From Pelodera strongyloides (Eukaryota > Nematoda > Chromadorea > Rhabditida > Rhabditidae): a DNA stretch of 64,000 nt. Position 1 is the stretch's first letter. Each line of letters opens with the position of its first letter. Under the pieces are notes generated by a model, which worked only from the letters and a program-made list of their open reading frames with translations, made no database searches and was not told where the DNA came from. The position numbers were made by a program, and so were the translations under genes. The DNA lies in assembly GCA_036852015.1 (NCBI GenBank), contig JAANDG010000325.1, positions 100,502-164,501 on the forward strand, in the 5' to 3' direction. Shown here piece by piece: positions 12,341 through 25,000 of the stretch.

Positions 12341-12830
12341 CCACACTGTTTTAGGGACTAAAACAATGTGGCAATCATGTATCTTCCATGTAGTACCTAA
12401 AACAGTGTGGCGAGAATCTTGCCACATTGTTTTAGTCCCTAAAACAGTGTGGCGATATCAGAACAACTGGCAAATATCTTGCCAACAGTGTGGCGAGAAT
12501 CTTGCCACATTGTTTTAGTCCCTATGACAGCGTGGCGAGATCAGGACAACTGGCAAATATCTTGCCACATTGTTTTAGTCCCTAAAACAGTGTGGCGAGA
12601 ATCTTGCCACATTGTTTTAGTTGCTAAAACAGTATGGCGAGATAAGAACTGGCAAATATCTTGCCACATTGTTTTAGTCCCTAAAACACTGTGGGGAGAT
12701 CAGATCAACTGGCAAATATCTTGCCACATTGTTTTAGTCCCTAAGACACTGTGGGGAGATCAGAACTGGGAAAAACCTTGTCACAGACTTTTAGTTCCTA
12801 AAATATTTCGGCGAGAAGTCAAACTTTAAG
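12341..12830. repeat. Second tandem array with a related but different palindrome
   Basis: Directly after the main satellite the unit changes. It keeps the TGTGGC(A/G)AGA ... ATCTTGCCAC frame but the other hairpin becomes CCACATTGTTTTAG-TCCC-TAAAACAGTGTGG (13-bp stem, one mismatch). Spacing between copies varies (about 41 to 62 bp), so this array is less regular. The last copies (12730-12830) are diverged. It looks like an older or separately amplified relative of the main satellite. Confidence 0.85.
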
Positions 12831-13056
12831 CATATGCATTAACAGGATGAAAGAACATAAAATAACATTAGCTGCAGTTTCGAGTGTAACGTTTATGCCG
12901 AAGAATATGTCCACCAAAAAGTTTAGCGACGCCCTGTATGAATGATCTCTTCCTAAAGTAGACACGAGAAGTACTTTGTGTGTGCAGTAGCACATAATAA
13001 GGCGGTCTGGCAAAAACGGGACCAATTTATAAAAATAACAATTTATATAATAACAA
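12831..13056. other. Spacer between satellite and rpl-34 3' end
   Basis: No coding signal recognised; presumably contains the rpl-34 3' UTR, given that the stop codon lies at 13057 on the minus strand. Confidence 0.4.
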
Positions 13057-14713
13057 TCAGTGCTTGGCAGGGGTCTGTCTGGTCTTGAGCACCTTGGAAA
13101 CGATCTTTTGCTCCTCGAGAAGGAAGGCACGAATGATTCTGTCTCTAACAGCGTTAGCCGAAAGACATCCACCGTGAACCCTGGTGACAGTCTTCATTCG
13201 CTTCGACAAGCGCGAGAGAGCACGTGGGCGAGAAGGAGTGATCTGGAAGAAACACAGTGAAAGCTGTTGCACAAAACGAAATAAAAAACTGTAAACCTCA
13301 CTAAAATAAAAACAACTATGTAAACACAAGCCATAGCTTTTTTTGCACGAGTTATCAGGTTAGGGCGCGTTTAAGATGGCCGAAAGAAAGAAAAAAAATG
13401 CGTTTTCGGCCGTTCAGGATGGCCTAAAAGAAATTTTTTAATACTAAGGGAAAATGAAAAAATACAGTAATTTTTTTCGGGTTTTGTCTGCGTCTCTTGT
13501 TTTTGCATTGTCTTTCAAAAGTTTTCTTTTCGGCCAACCTGAACGGCCGAAAACCTATTTTTTTTTTCGGCCATCTTAAACGCGCCCTTAAGGTGAGAAA
13601 GAGAGAAAGTTGGGCAAACTGCCAAACGTAGCAGACAAAACGAATTATAATCCTGAACTTTGTACATAATCGTACAAGGTTCAACACTAATCAAGAAAAA
13701 TTTAAATGTTTGATACTAGTAGATGACACGGATTGTTTAATGCGGGAGAAACTGCGCCACCGTTTTATGTGGATTCGACTTATCTCGAAAGAACAATAGC
13801 AAAGGAAGTAAGGAATGTTTCTGTTTTGGAAGCATGATCTCTGATGCTTTGTGAATATTGTGAAATCTAAAAAAAAATTGTTTTTGATAATTAAGTACCC
13901 TACTTTACACCGTAGACGGTTGAAGAACCAACGTAGTTGCGCCGTTCATTTAAGGCGCGTGCGAGTTGCAAGCTTGAAGAATTCCGGAAAAGTTAGGCTG
14001 AAGAAGGAACATTTGCAGAATTTAGCACAATGCTGAAAAGCGAGATATTCAGCTATGTTTGCTCGTGGTCTCCCTTTCGGAATTATCTGTTAAGCTTTTC
14101 TCGCGTTTCCAACTTGAACCAACTTTTTCCAGAATTCTTCAAACTTTTCCCATCTTAAAAAATGCGCCTTTATACACGCTCGAAAGTGAATGACAGTACT
14201 TATATCCTACACTATATATTCTTTCTATTTCCGCCTAATAAACGTAAACCACTCTCGAAATATGGCAATAATTAAAGACTGATATGAGCAGATGCCATAA
14301 AAAAACGGACCATTTGCGGAATTTGTAGGCTAGTTAGGAATGGATCGCTATAATTTTTCTGCAGTTTTTTTTTGTCACTCTGGCCTCCTATGCGAGCACT
14401 CGGTTTATTGCAGCTTTTCATGCAATAGAGTGTTTATCTACTAGTGAAAGTACTAAAGCTAAGTGAAAATATAGGAAATGTTAAAAAAATAGGAGAAAAC
14501 AAGGGGAACGATGAAGAAAATCTACAAATAAAAAAGAAAATAAAGGCTTACACCATGAAGCTTGACACCGGTGTCCTTGCACTTGGAGATAACGCCCTTC
14601 TTCTTTCTGTACAGACGAACGAGACGACCTCCGGGGGTCTTGGACACCCTAGTTCTGTTGGACTTGGTGTTGTAACTCAGGCGACGCCTGTATGTCGTCC
14701 TCGTGGTCGGCAT
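13057..14713 (-). CDS. rpl-34: 60S ribosomal protein L34 (eL34)
   Basis: Two exons, 14713-14552 (54 codons) and 13242-13057, joined in phase 0 (GTAAGC to CTTCCAG); the product is 115 aa. It opens with [16 protein letters not shown] and has the L34e core [15 protein letters not shown], then [19 protein letters not shown] and [11 protein letters not shown] near the C-terminus, matching the length and order of animal L34. It is a structural protein of the large subunit. The start is the first ATG of the conserved N-terminus. The 1.3-kb intron carries a complete MITE (13363-13587) and a decayed foldback (about 13950-14172), unusually long for a ribosomal-protein intron in small nematode genomes. 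It is divergent from the PP2C gene; about 500 bp separate the two starts and probably hold both promoters. Confidence 0.97.
13363..13587. mobile_element. MITE with TTA target duplication, in rpl-34 intron
   Basis: Terminal inverted repeats GGGCGCGTTTAAGATGGCCG and CGGCCATCTTAAACGCGCCC bracket 225 bp, flanked on both sides by TTA. Inner sequence repeats the palindrome (TTTTCGGCCGTTCAGGATGG and complement). A 3-bp TTA duplication is typical of PIF/Harbinger-type elements. No transposase is present. Confidence 0.8.
13953..14172. mobile_element. Decayed foldback element in rpl-34 intron
   Basis: TTTAAGGCGCGTGCGAG...GCTTGAAGAATTCCGGAAAA on the left mirrors CCAGAATTCTTCAAACTTTT...AATGCGCCTTTA on the right with several mismatches. 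It is probably a non-autonomous DNA transposon relic; boundaries are approximate. Confidence 0.5.
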
Positions 14714-15221
14714 TTTACCTAAGAATAACAAACTTACAAAGAAAACACGCGAATGTGTGCAAAAAATCCGAAATCTATGTATTTCAAAAATACGACATGC
14801 TGCGCAGTTTCAAAAAGGTAAGTATACGAACAGGAGGTGTAAAATACTTCTGTAAATAATTGAAATTGGTTATAATAAACAACTACAGCAGTTTTACAGA
14901 AAAACAACGAAAAAAAGCAAATTTAAACAAAAGTACGTTTGCATTCAGCTCCCGCTCTATCTTACTGTATCAATCGCTACGGGAGTTCAGTGGTTGATTT
15001 CAAAGATGTATACGTAGAAATAATTTGTCGATCGCGCGCCGTCGGTCGAGCGAGCGGCCAGTTTTTGATCCGCATAAAACAGTATATTGCGTTAAAAAAA
15101 AGCTGTTGTTTCATTTTCGATCTAAGTACCGCTGACTACATCTTTCCTTTTCGTTTAATCGATTCATTCCTACTGTTACCCATTTCTACATGGAGGATAT
15201 TTGTTTCTGACTTTGTTGAGG
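14714..15221. promoter_or_regulatory. Shared upstream region of rpl-34 and the PP2C gene
   Basis: This 500-bp gap lies between two divergent start codons, so it should contain promoters for both. I see no TATA element that I can support. The region is AT-rich near rpl-34 and more GC-balanced around 15020-15060. Confidence 0.4.
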
Positions 15222-18200
15222 ATGGAAAGCAGAGTATTATCGCGCATGAGAAATGCAATAGGAGTAGTTTCCGTTGGTGCTGAAGCTGATGAAGGCGAGA
15301 AGCCCCCACGCGTGGCAATGGTAGTCGAAGTGGCGGACGCAAACTTCCTTGGCGGATTCGTTCCTGGTAATGAATGCTTTAGAGAATTTTTTATCAATTA
15401 CTTGCAATGGATTTTTTCTATGCTTTGTGCAATAATTCAATAAATGTTGTGTTGTGTCGGTGTTGTTTCTGTTCGTTATTTCCTTCTCACAGTACAATAC
15501 AAAATTCATTGTTTTCACTCAGCTAATAATTCTTCAGTTCAAAAAGTAGCCACATTTCTGCAAATATTTCAGAGCTTGCTCTATTTATAAATGTTTGTAT
15601 AAGGGGATTTCAGTTTGCATTTCCGCAGCCATACATACACAATCGTGCATTACAAAAGCATATAAGTAAAATTGGATGATCCAAATCAAATGCTTACAAA
15701 GCGTGTATTTTTTCACTTTTATAGGAAGAAGTGAGCTAATGAAGTTGCTCTGAATTTGCTTATAGATGAGCGTTTTAATTGTCCAGCTTCCAACCAAACC
15801 AGTGGTCTATGAAAGTTTCATTAGTAACTATCAAAACTCGCGTAGGAATACTGGAGGGACCCCCAATCGTACCGTAATCGTGCCATATAAAATCACTTTG
15901 GCTTGTTAGATTCAACGGTTTGAAACCGGACACAATTAAAACACAAAAGTGGCGTTGCAGCTTTGGTTATCACACACGTGGGTAACGTTGTGACGTTTAC
16001 GAATGCAAATTTAGGGGGTAAGGTAAAGTGCAGTAGACCACCCAAAAAGGTGTTTTCGAGCTGTAACTGTGCGAGTTCTTGCTCACCGATGTAGATTCAC
16101 AGTAATGTTCCCGAACCCCAACTTTTCTCTCGTAGATCCGACAAAGCGTGAGACTTTTCAGCATTAGTTGAGAAACAACGATATCCCTACTGTCGTCCGG
16201 AATTCGTCTACTTTTCTGAAGAAGAGATTGCCTTATCTTCTGATCATTCCATACGGCCAGTGATATGTCCCAAATTCGTCGATCGGATGCCACTCTTTGC
16301 GGGGTATGCAGAGGTTATCAACGCAGGTAACGCAAAACAGCTTGCAAGATAACGCATTTATGAATACCGCCTTATTCAGACGTACAATCATCACTCATAG
16401 ACAAAGCGGTATAACGGCTGGTTTTTGAAGCATATGTCGTACTACTACATTCACGTATGTTGCATGCAAATGAATACAATTATTATAAAAAATCGCTCAG
16501 GCATTTGCATACATACTGGGAAGAATACAGCGTCATCATACGTTGCAAAAACCGGCTGTTATACCGCCTTGCGCATGTATAATCCAGGGATATATGACTT
16601 TTATTGAACAACAGTTGTGATGCAATATTATGTATATATTTACGTTGGTCACAGAAGCGACGTCGCTTTAGGATATAATAGGTGTGCTATATCTATTATA
16701 TGGCTATATATATATATGTCGGTATGCGTTCAGGAAAAACTACCGAGAATGAAGACCAAGCTTCGGCGAAAGTTTTGAATCTAATGCAATTGGGAAACGA
16801 TGCCGAGGAAGCGAAAGTGCTAGATGGAAGATTTAATGAAAATGGGTTTGTAATTATTCTTTTTGATGAAAATATGCAGTAAAACCATAGGAACCTTTAG
16901 ACTTTAGAGTAGCAAAAAATGGCATAAAAGTGGTATCGCTTTAGTATTCTTCTAGCCATTTATGGGCCAGTGTGGTGGTCCTTTATAATTATCAAACAAA
17001 TTACAGTGACTATACAAAATCAGTTGATGATGCTCCATTGATTGGATCAGAACTCGACTCCCCGGTTAGTGTTTATAATTAAAAGGCTAATTACAAAAAA
17101 CTGAGCCGGTTATGGTAAGCTTTGAGTCATTGACGTTGGTACGCCTAGAAATGGACGTTTCCGACACCAATAGCTATACACACTGCTTTGGTTCTACCTT
17201 GATGTCTTAGGATATGTATCTCAACTGTGCTCTTTACATTAAAGCGAAATACCGGCCGGTTTTTGAAACACATCGTGGACAACTGACTTCTTACGTATTT
17301 ATGCTAATTTGCTCGAATTTAGCTCGATTTTCATAAGCCACATAAGAATGCTGGTGTACTCGATGTGCTTCAAAAACCGGCGAGTAACCATGAAATAAAT
17401 AAATAAGAAGTCTTCCAGACAGAGAGTGGTTCATCTGGGCCTCGTGCCGAAGCCGTTCTTTTTTCTATTTTTGATGGACACGCTGGCACTGGAGCGGCCA
17501 TAATTGCGAGTAAATGTCTACATGAACATGTTAAGGTAAGAATGGACATATCTATGAAAAAAATAGTTTACCGGTGTCGAACCTCTGCAGTGAACCAGGG
17601 TCCCCGAATCGAGGAAAATTTTGCACTCACTTTGAACGGACAAAACAAAAAAGATGTTGCAGAAGTTTTCGGAAGTAAGATATGATTCTACCTGGAAAAT
17701 TATATTATTTTTAATAGTGTGCATTTAGTCTCGTCTCTCTGATGTGCTCGAGTCAATTTTGCATCTCGACCGCCAGGAATCATACTGTCTGAGCAGAAAA
17801 CGATCCGAGTCTGCCTACAGTATAAGTGGGTCTTCATTTCTTACCGTAGTTTACCTCTAACAACATGTGACATCTATAGTATGGCGGTGAGGTAATATAT
17901 ATACGTACCCGTTTTTAACGTACTCCAGATACCAATACCGTAGTACAGTAGGAATACGAAAAAACTATTCAATATGAACGTTTAAAATAAGAAAATTGGA
18001 TATGGGACGAAAAAATTCTTAAGTATTGGATGCGGTAGCCGTTGGTTCGTAGTTTTTGGCAAGTAAACCCATACGTCTGGAGATTTGTATTCTAATACCA
18101 TTGAAATTCTCGTACATTTTGTCGACCTGTCCTTTCCTATAGTAGCTATTTCCAGGTAAAACTGATTATGGAGGATCATCTGAAACATCTACAAGAATAA

Positions 18201-20057
18201 CCAGTCGAGATTTGATAACAGGCGCTCTAGAGGCAGCATTTGTTGATATGGTAACTGTTTATGACGGTAATTTTAATTATGTATCTTGATTCGGAAGAAG
18301 CTTGATTATCTTTTCTTTTTTCTAATTTCTAGGACGAACAAATTGCGCAAGAAAAACATGTCTTTAAAATTTCGGGCGGATGCGCGGTGATATCGGCACT
18401 ACTATTCCAAGGTTTGTCCCAATTTCATATGTATGGCAAATGTTATTGGCAGTGATGTAATAAGCGTAACTCATAGGAAAAAAAATTTTTTTTATACAGA
18501 TTTGTGAGAACCGTTGTTTTTCTTTTTCTTTCTCTGTTGGGCAAGTTATTCAGTAAAGAATCCAACAGAGCGTTTTTGGGCCCAACGCTTTATTTATACA
18601 GGCACAGTTTACATCGCAAACGCTGGTGATTGCCGTGCATTGCTTGTTACGAGTGAAGGAGTTAGACAAATGAGTCAGGACTTCACACCCGCCACTGAGA
18701 GGAAACGACTTCAAACCCTGGTATACAGTTTATAAGTACACACCTATGGTTTGACGTATAAGCTTACATACCTAAGGTTACGAATGCTGCTTTCAATTCA
18801 GAAGAGCCAACAAAGTTGTCTATGTTGTCGTTCTTAGCTTTCGAACTTCAGGCCTTTCGGCAACCAGAACTTATCGGTAGCTGCTTCTCGCGATTGGAAT
18901 ATTCGCGTTTTCTTTCCAAGAAAGACTTGAAGAAGAAAGTTCTATATAGAGATTGGTATATGGATGGATGGTATGTTTAAACGCGTTGATGCATTTTCCT
19001 GTAAGTTGAAAAAACGTATAAAAAGTGTTTTAAAATATTTAGGAGTACATATTTCAGGGCTGCGAAAACTGTACGTGACTCGGATCTCAGGCCACCACTG
19101 ATTAGCGATCGCCTTAAAAAGGTGGCAGTCTGTTTTTTTTTATGCACCCCTAGACCTTAGGCGAGACCTAATCCAAAGCAGCATGGAATCGAGTACTCCA
19201 CTTTCTTATTCTTATATAAACACCTAGATTTTAAATGGATCTTTCAGAAACGTCTTTTGAACACAATTGGAGTTAGCCGCGGATTCGGAGACCACCACCT
19301 ACTGACTGCAGACGATAAGCTACCCATAAAACCGTTTCTCTCTCCCGTACCCGAGGTAAATCAGATGATGTCATACCATACTCGTATAATTGTGGGTTTG
19401 CAAGTGCATGCTGTGGTGGACTGTATATAAGTCCGAGCTCAATACAAATACACTGCTGTAACCATTTTACTTGCAGGTCCGCATCTTCGACATCCGTTCT
19501 TTGAACACATTAACTGATAAAGACCTCTTGATCCTGGCATCAGACGGCTTGTGGGACGTGCTAAGCAACGAAGATGCGGCCAGAATTGTACAGTCGGCAT
19601 TGAGTGCCTACGATGAAAAGGATATGTCTAGGTTGGTTAGAGCAACAAAATATCGAGAAAAAAAAACGGAAAACAAGAAAAATTTTAAAAACAGAACTAG
19701 AACGTATTTCTTTAGGTACACTATGGCTGCGCAGGAGCTAGTCGTCGCCGCGAGAGGTAACCCAACTCAAAATCACAGGTTAGTGCACTTTATGTTATGA
19801 ATAGTTATAGTTTCATTCAGTTGTTCGATTTATGACTGTTTATGACATCCAATAACCTAAGCCCAGAACAGCACTAATACGAGTCATCAATTGGTAGAAA
19901 TGTCCAATAGATTATTTGCAGATGGACAATGAACGTGGGTGGTCCAGCTAGTGCCGACGACATCACCGTAATCGTTATCCCCCTCAAATATGCCCTTGGT
20001 CCACCAAAATCTCAAGATGAAGAAGAAGATGATGACATGTTGTCACTGGATTCTTGA
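15222..20057 (+). CDS. PPM1H: PP2C-family Ser/Thr phosphatase, PPM1H/J/M type
   Basis: Fifteen exons agree in phase: 15222-15366, 16162-16326, 16734-16845, 17007-17064, 17419-17535, 17729-17825, 18156-18250, 18333-18411, 18602-18720, 18852-18970, 19058-19120, 19248-19355, 19477-19631, 19716-19778, 19922-20057. PP2C enzymes are metal-dependent (Mn/Mg) phosphatases. Visible motifs are NAGKTTENEDQAS, FSIFDGHAGTGAA (metal-binding DGHAG), VYIANAGDCRALL, TIGVSRGFGDH, ILASDGLWDVLSNE and SADDITVIVIPL. The YAEVINAGK region, TPATERKRLQTLAF and KKKVLYRD are hallmarks of the PPM1H/J/M subgroup, human members of which dephosphorylate Rab GTPases. The N-terminal exon (MESRVL...NFLGG) resembles the PPM1H start. 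The acidic tail DEEEDDD is extra. AATAAA lies about 20 bp after the stop. A MITE copy sits in the intron before exon 5. Confidence 0.93.
16403..16570. mobile_element. Palindromic MITE in PP2C intron 2
   Basis: AAAGCGGTATAACGGCTGGT at the left mirrors ACCGGCTGTTATACCGCCTT at the right, enclosing about 165 bp with short arm matches such as ATTTGCAT. The same termini recur near 940-980 and 1675-1705. No coding capacity. Confidence 0.7.
17242..17390. mobile_element. MITE-A copy in PP2C intron 4
   Basis: Begins with TA then AAGCGAAATACCGGCCGGTT and ends with a damaged complement near CTTCAAAAACCGGCGAGTAA. It belongs to the most frequent MITE of the window (eight copies recognised: 17242, 31567, 35049, 49688, 55297, 56154, 60322, 61341). 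The right terminus is truncated. Confidence 0.75.
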
Positions 20058-20632
20058 GATATTTAAAATTGTACGGAAAATAAAGAAATCGCATTACGTT
20101 GTTGCTTGAAGTGATTGCAGTTTCATTTTTTTCACAAACAACAACACAAAATCATGAACCTAGTCGTTTAACTCATAAATCTTATTGCTAGTGTTTTTAT
20201 AATCGTTTATCGGGTTGCAGTAAACTGCCCCACGATCATCTATTTATTGCGTATATTATTAGTTCTTGTTACATTGCTATTAGTTCTTGTTACTATCCTG
20301 CGCCACAGCGACCGTAGTCAGTACAAATAATCAAGTGGGCATTTTGCCAACGCCGTCATAGGTCCCGACGAGAACTTCCTACAGTAGATTTAAACGTGTG
20401 CGACGTTAGCAAAACTGTACTTTATAATTTTTTGCCTATTTTCTGTAATTAAATTTGATTCTTATCGCTTTTTGATTACGTAATTGTGTTTTCACAACGT
20501 TTTATTTGATGCGAGAACCTTTACCTTAATTATTAGAACATTCTGGATTTTCTGAATTTCGTTTTTCTATCAGTCACTCGAAGTCCTCTTTTATTGAGAA
20601 TTTTAGGTGAATCTCCAGCTTGTGGGTTAAAA
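20058..20632. other. Intergenic between PP2C and rpl-18 (same strand)
   Basis: Contains the PP2C poly(A) signal AATAAA near 20079. No other gene is seen. An intergenic gap over 500 bp is longer than normal nematode operon spacing, so rpl-18 probably has its own promoter here. Confidence 0.5.
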
Positions 20633-21772
20633 ATGGCCATTGATATTAGCCACAAGAACGACCGACGGGCGAGGAGAACCGCTCCCAAGAGTAATGACCC
20701 TTACCTCAGAGTTCTCGTGAAGGTAACATTTTTTGCCTTTTGACCAAATTATTTTTCGTTCGTTCTTACGAGCAGATATACGTGACAAATTAACTGCAAG
20801 TTGAGAAATGCCGTCATCTGTAAAATGTTGGATTCCACGGATTGTCCTAACGGAAACCGCTTGGATCAGAAGGGTTGATGTTCTTTTTTTTAGCATTACT
20901 CTTTTTCTTCTAGGTCTACAGATATTTGGCTCGCCGTACTGGTGCCAAGTTCAACGAAATCGTTCTCAAGCGCCTTTTTATGGCTAAGCGCTTCCGTGCC
21001 CCGATTTCCATCGGACGAGTGAAGAGCATGCTTGAGAAGCAGGGAAATGAAAACAAGACCGTTGTTGTTGTCGGACCCGTTACTGATGATCTTCGCGTGT
21101 TCAATGTGCCTAAAATGACCGTGGGTGTTTATTGCATTTTATTGTTTTCATCGCCTGATTTTTTTTTATGTCTGCTCTATTCAATAGCGAGTTATACATG
21201 GTGTACAGTTCATTTTTTTCCAATGACACTTGTTTCACATCACGGACATATTTTTTTTATGATATGTAGATCAGAGTTTTGCTGACTACAGCTTTCTTCC
21301 TATTGCCATTTTACAGAATGTACCATGTTCTTTAGTTGTGTAATTGCGATTAATTTTGTTTGCGTTCAGATCTGTGCCTTGAGATTTACCGACGGAGCAC
21401 GATCCAGAATCCTGAAAGCCGGAGGAAAGATTCTTACTTTCGATCAGCTTGCACAGAAGAGCCCTAAGGGAGAAAACACCCTCCTCGTTCAAGTATGTTC
21501 TTTTCCTGTTACTTAATATCTAGAAAATATAGTAAAATGAAAATATAGTATGATGCTACGATTCGATAACAGTGTTGATTCTGCTACGATTCGATAACAG
21601 TGTTGATTCTCTGTTTGGTATTTGTGGAGTGTTCATTTCACTTTGCTACACTATTATTTTCTAGGGACCCCGTAAGGCACGTGAAGCAGAGAAGCACTTT
21701 GGTCGCGCACCCGGTCTACCTGGCAGCCACTCGAAGCCCCTTATCAGAGTCAAGAACAACAAGGCTCGCTAA
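20633..21772 (+). CDS. rpl-18: 60S ribosomal protein L18 (eL18), C-terminus shortened
   Basis: Four exons agree in phase: 20633-20722, 20914-21120, 21370-21492, 21665-21772 (175 aa). It begins [20 protein letters not shown] and keeps the L18e landmarks [60 protein letters not shown] and EAEKHFG. It is a structural protein of the large ribosomal subunit. Animal L18 is normally about 188 aa and ends in a conserved basic tail (GRKFERARGRRA-like); this protein stops after RVKNNKAR, so about 13 residues are absent. Several core positions also look less conserved than expected. A poly(A) signal (AATAAA) follows at about 21828. Convergent with the GalNAc-transferase gene, 285 bp apart. Confidence 0.93.
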
Positions 21773-22057
21773 ATTGTTTGTTATTGTTTACCGCCAACTT
21801 GTTTTCTGTTTCAGTGAGTTGCGTGTAAATAAATGTTTATTAAAATAACATTTCTGATAATAAGTTATACCCTTTTTTGAATCCCGAACAATATCACATT
21901 CTTATTTGGCATGAGTAGAGAACATACTTGAACAATATATAGTGTTTTGGAAAGCACAAATGCATGATGCTTAAAGCTAACAATAAGTGAAGTTAGGGGC
22001 AAAGTGAAATATAGATTGCAGTGAACTGACTAGAGAACAAAAACATTTCGTTCGGAA
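21773..22057. other. Convergent 3' intergenic region
   Basis: Tail-to-tail spacer between rpl-18 and the GalNAc transferase; contains the rpl-18 AATAAA and nothing else recognised. Confidence 0.5.
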
Positions 22058-25000
22058 TTATAAATCGCCTTCTCGTTGCTCTTCTTCTTGTCTTTGATTT
22101 AATAGTTTCTCATCCACAATCTGCCATTCCCACTTTTGTTCGGGACTTTGTGCGTCGCACTGTTTCATAAAGACGAAACCTTCTCCGCTCTAAATATTAA
22201 TCAGTAACTGCATTGTTCCTGATTCAATTCGGTTTCTACAATTTTAGCAAAATAATGTGCTCGCAAAATCGCAGAATATTACCGAAACTCTTGATAACAA
22301 CTAAAACCATCACAACAGCGTTGAAATACTGATCAACACCCCTTTGATTATTATTACAACACCAGAATACAACACCAGAACCCACTATCACTAAAAAGTT
22401 TTGGAAAGGGAAAGGGGGTACTATGGGTGACAATGTTTACTGCTACACATGTGCTCTCACCTTTTCAGCGGAAAGACATTGATTGCTCACGGGATGGTAA
22501 ATCTGCTTTTTGTCTTGGCGTAGCTTGAATAACTGATTTCCTTTCATCGAGTGGCTGAAGTGGTTAGGTTTTAGAGGTTGTGTAATTATAAATAGCGCAC
22601 ATTGTTTTTCCAAGCAAGGAGAAGCACATACCAATCAAATAACACTATTGGTGCACGGTCGATCGATTGCGAAGCGTCGAAACAAATCTTGCGGCCTTTA
22701 GGTCGGATGTCATGCCAACGTGTTAATCTTAGATCCTGAAAACACAAAATTTACGGAATCCAAGCAAGATTGAGTTCTACCGCATTTCGACTCATAGTCA
22801 GTAGAAAATACCTGTTCTCCACCTCCATTCGGGTCCTCACTGACACACTTTCGCAGTCCGAAACGTTGATTCTGACCCTTGAATTGGGTGTCCACGCAAA
22901 GTCCTGATGCGTTATGACGTAGCTCCCCTATAACGATGTATGTTCATGATAGTAATGGCGGAAACTTCTACTTAGTGAAGAAACACATGGTAACTATAAG
23001 CGTACTCGTCACCAAGTTATGGCTACGACTAGGTACCTTGGGTAGACGGGGCAGGTTCTACAGAAGGGTAGTATCTGTCCTGATCGAACGCGATCTCCTT
23101 CATGAACCAGTCGAACGATTTGCACTGCAGACGTTCGCGAACGGACTTTTGTCTGCTGAGGTCACCTAAACAGTTAGGTTAGGTTATTCGATGAAAGCAA
23201 CCAATAAAGACTCATAAAGAATCGATTGATAATATGATTAACTTGTCCTTTATCATTTCGTGATGTAGTGCCAAGTCCTGGTGCTCTTTAGCAAAATACT
23301 TATTCACGGAGCGTTTGAGGCTATAAAGATTTACCAGTATCGGCCGCCTTGACTCCGGGTCGGTTTTTGTAGAGAATATCTTTGTACTCGTCCATCCATA
23401 CCTGAACTTGAATACTCATCATTCACGTAATAAATAACCAAAGACATGAGTACAGGGTTCTCATTTTCACTTACAGTACCCCCACTAACAAGGTATACCT
23501 CGGCTACTCGCTTGTAGTTTCTTGACACAAAATCGCCCAGTCCGGCACTCTTGAATGGAGCGTACTTGCATCTGAACAAGGTAAGTTAAGCACGAAGAAC
23601 GTTCACACTTCATTTACAATCATCCCTGATTAGGAAAGTACCCCCTCCACGTTAGTTGTGCTAAAAAAAGTACAGTTCTACCTGTAAATGTGACCGACTC
23701 TTGAACATGGGGCGTCCACCATTCGGCCGTGGCATTGCCACACCTAAACACCAGTCAATTATAGAAAGTAAAGATGACAAAGCTCAGGAGACATACTGTA
23801 GTAAAGCTAATTAGCTAATACATACCGTAGCTCATATGCGAAGAAATATTGCACCATAACAAACAAATACAGTAAAAAGAGTACCTTAAAACTGAGTTCG
23901 TACTGTTCTCCTCCCCAGATATCAAGTCCATCGTCATAACCGCCCAGCTCCCAGAACCACTTACGAGAGATGGCAAAGTAACCTGGAAAAACATACTTGT
24001 GTTGAAAAGTGAATGACGTATGTAAGTAAACCGCAAAACAAAGAGTCAAACTACAAGAATGCAGATACCTCCAGCCATGACCGGATTGTTGAATGGTTTT
24101 GTTGGGTGTTTTCTATCCTCTTGCGTCAACGGCAGTCGCTTGTAGTTGAAAATCCAATCGAATGAGCCTGTAATTCGGAGGAGTTGAAATAGGCTGTTAG
24201 TTTGGAATGTCGGAAAGTATAGTTTGTAACGTCAGAAAGTGTAGTTTGTAACGTCGGAAAGTAGTTTGTATTGTAACGTCGGAAAGTATAGTTTGTAACG
24301 TCGAAAGTGTAGTTTGGTACGTCGGAAAGTAAAGTTTGGAACGACGGAAAGTATACAGTGTTAAGATGGGATCCAAGACCTTACCTCTAGCACCCTCATC
24401 TTGTGGTCTCAGTTCGTAAGTTTCACAATCAACCACATCAACAAATGGACAAACGATCGTCCTAAATTGTTAATTCTTTACAACTTCATCAGTGGTAGCG
24501 ACATGGCATGTGCATGTTGCATTTTTATTTATTAGTTAGTTTTCTGTGCCCATGCCCGTCTGAAACAAACCAAAAAGGCGAAATTTAAGTAAAATGCATA
24601 GGTTTCAAAATCACATGTAATACAGCTTCAAACCATTAATCAATCTATATCTCATATCCTCTGTCTGATTTAGTGATGGAGATGGAGACAACGTTTTACC
24701 TATAGTCATCCGTAATGGGATCGAGCAATGGGGGCAACCAATTGTAATTGGCTTCACTATGTGCGTCCAGGAAGATCAGTACCTAAAAGATATCACAATG
24801 AGTCGAGAAGGGACTTTGTGTATTGTCAATGTTCTGATTTACTCTACAGAATAAAGAAAGATACATACCTCACCAGTGGCAATTTCGGCGCCCATTTGTC
24901 TGGCTCTGATCAGTCCTTCGCGTTTTCTGAAGAAATTAGCATAAGATACGATTGATCTAGTATTCTTCGTAAGTTTAAGAAGCTAGTTTTAGATAAGAGA

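Noticed and set aside
3031..12350. Dozens of 60-240 codon ORFs on both strands
   Set aside because: They are readings of the 60-bp satellite, whose period is a multiple of three and lacks stops; frames break at each 61-bp unit.
3111..12830. CRISPR-like repeat pattern
   Set aside because: There are no unique spacers; units are head-to-tail and the genome is eukaryotic.
22936..23169. Plus-strand 77-codon ORF
   Set aside because: It is the antisense of GalNAc-transferase exons at 23165-23037.
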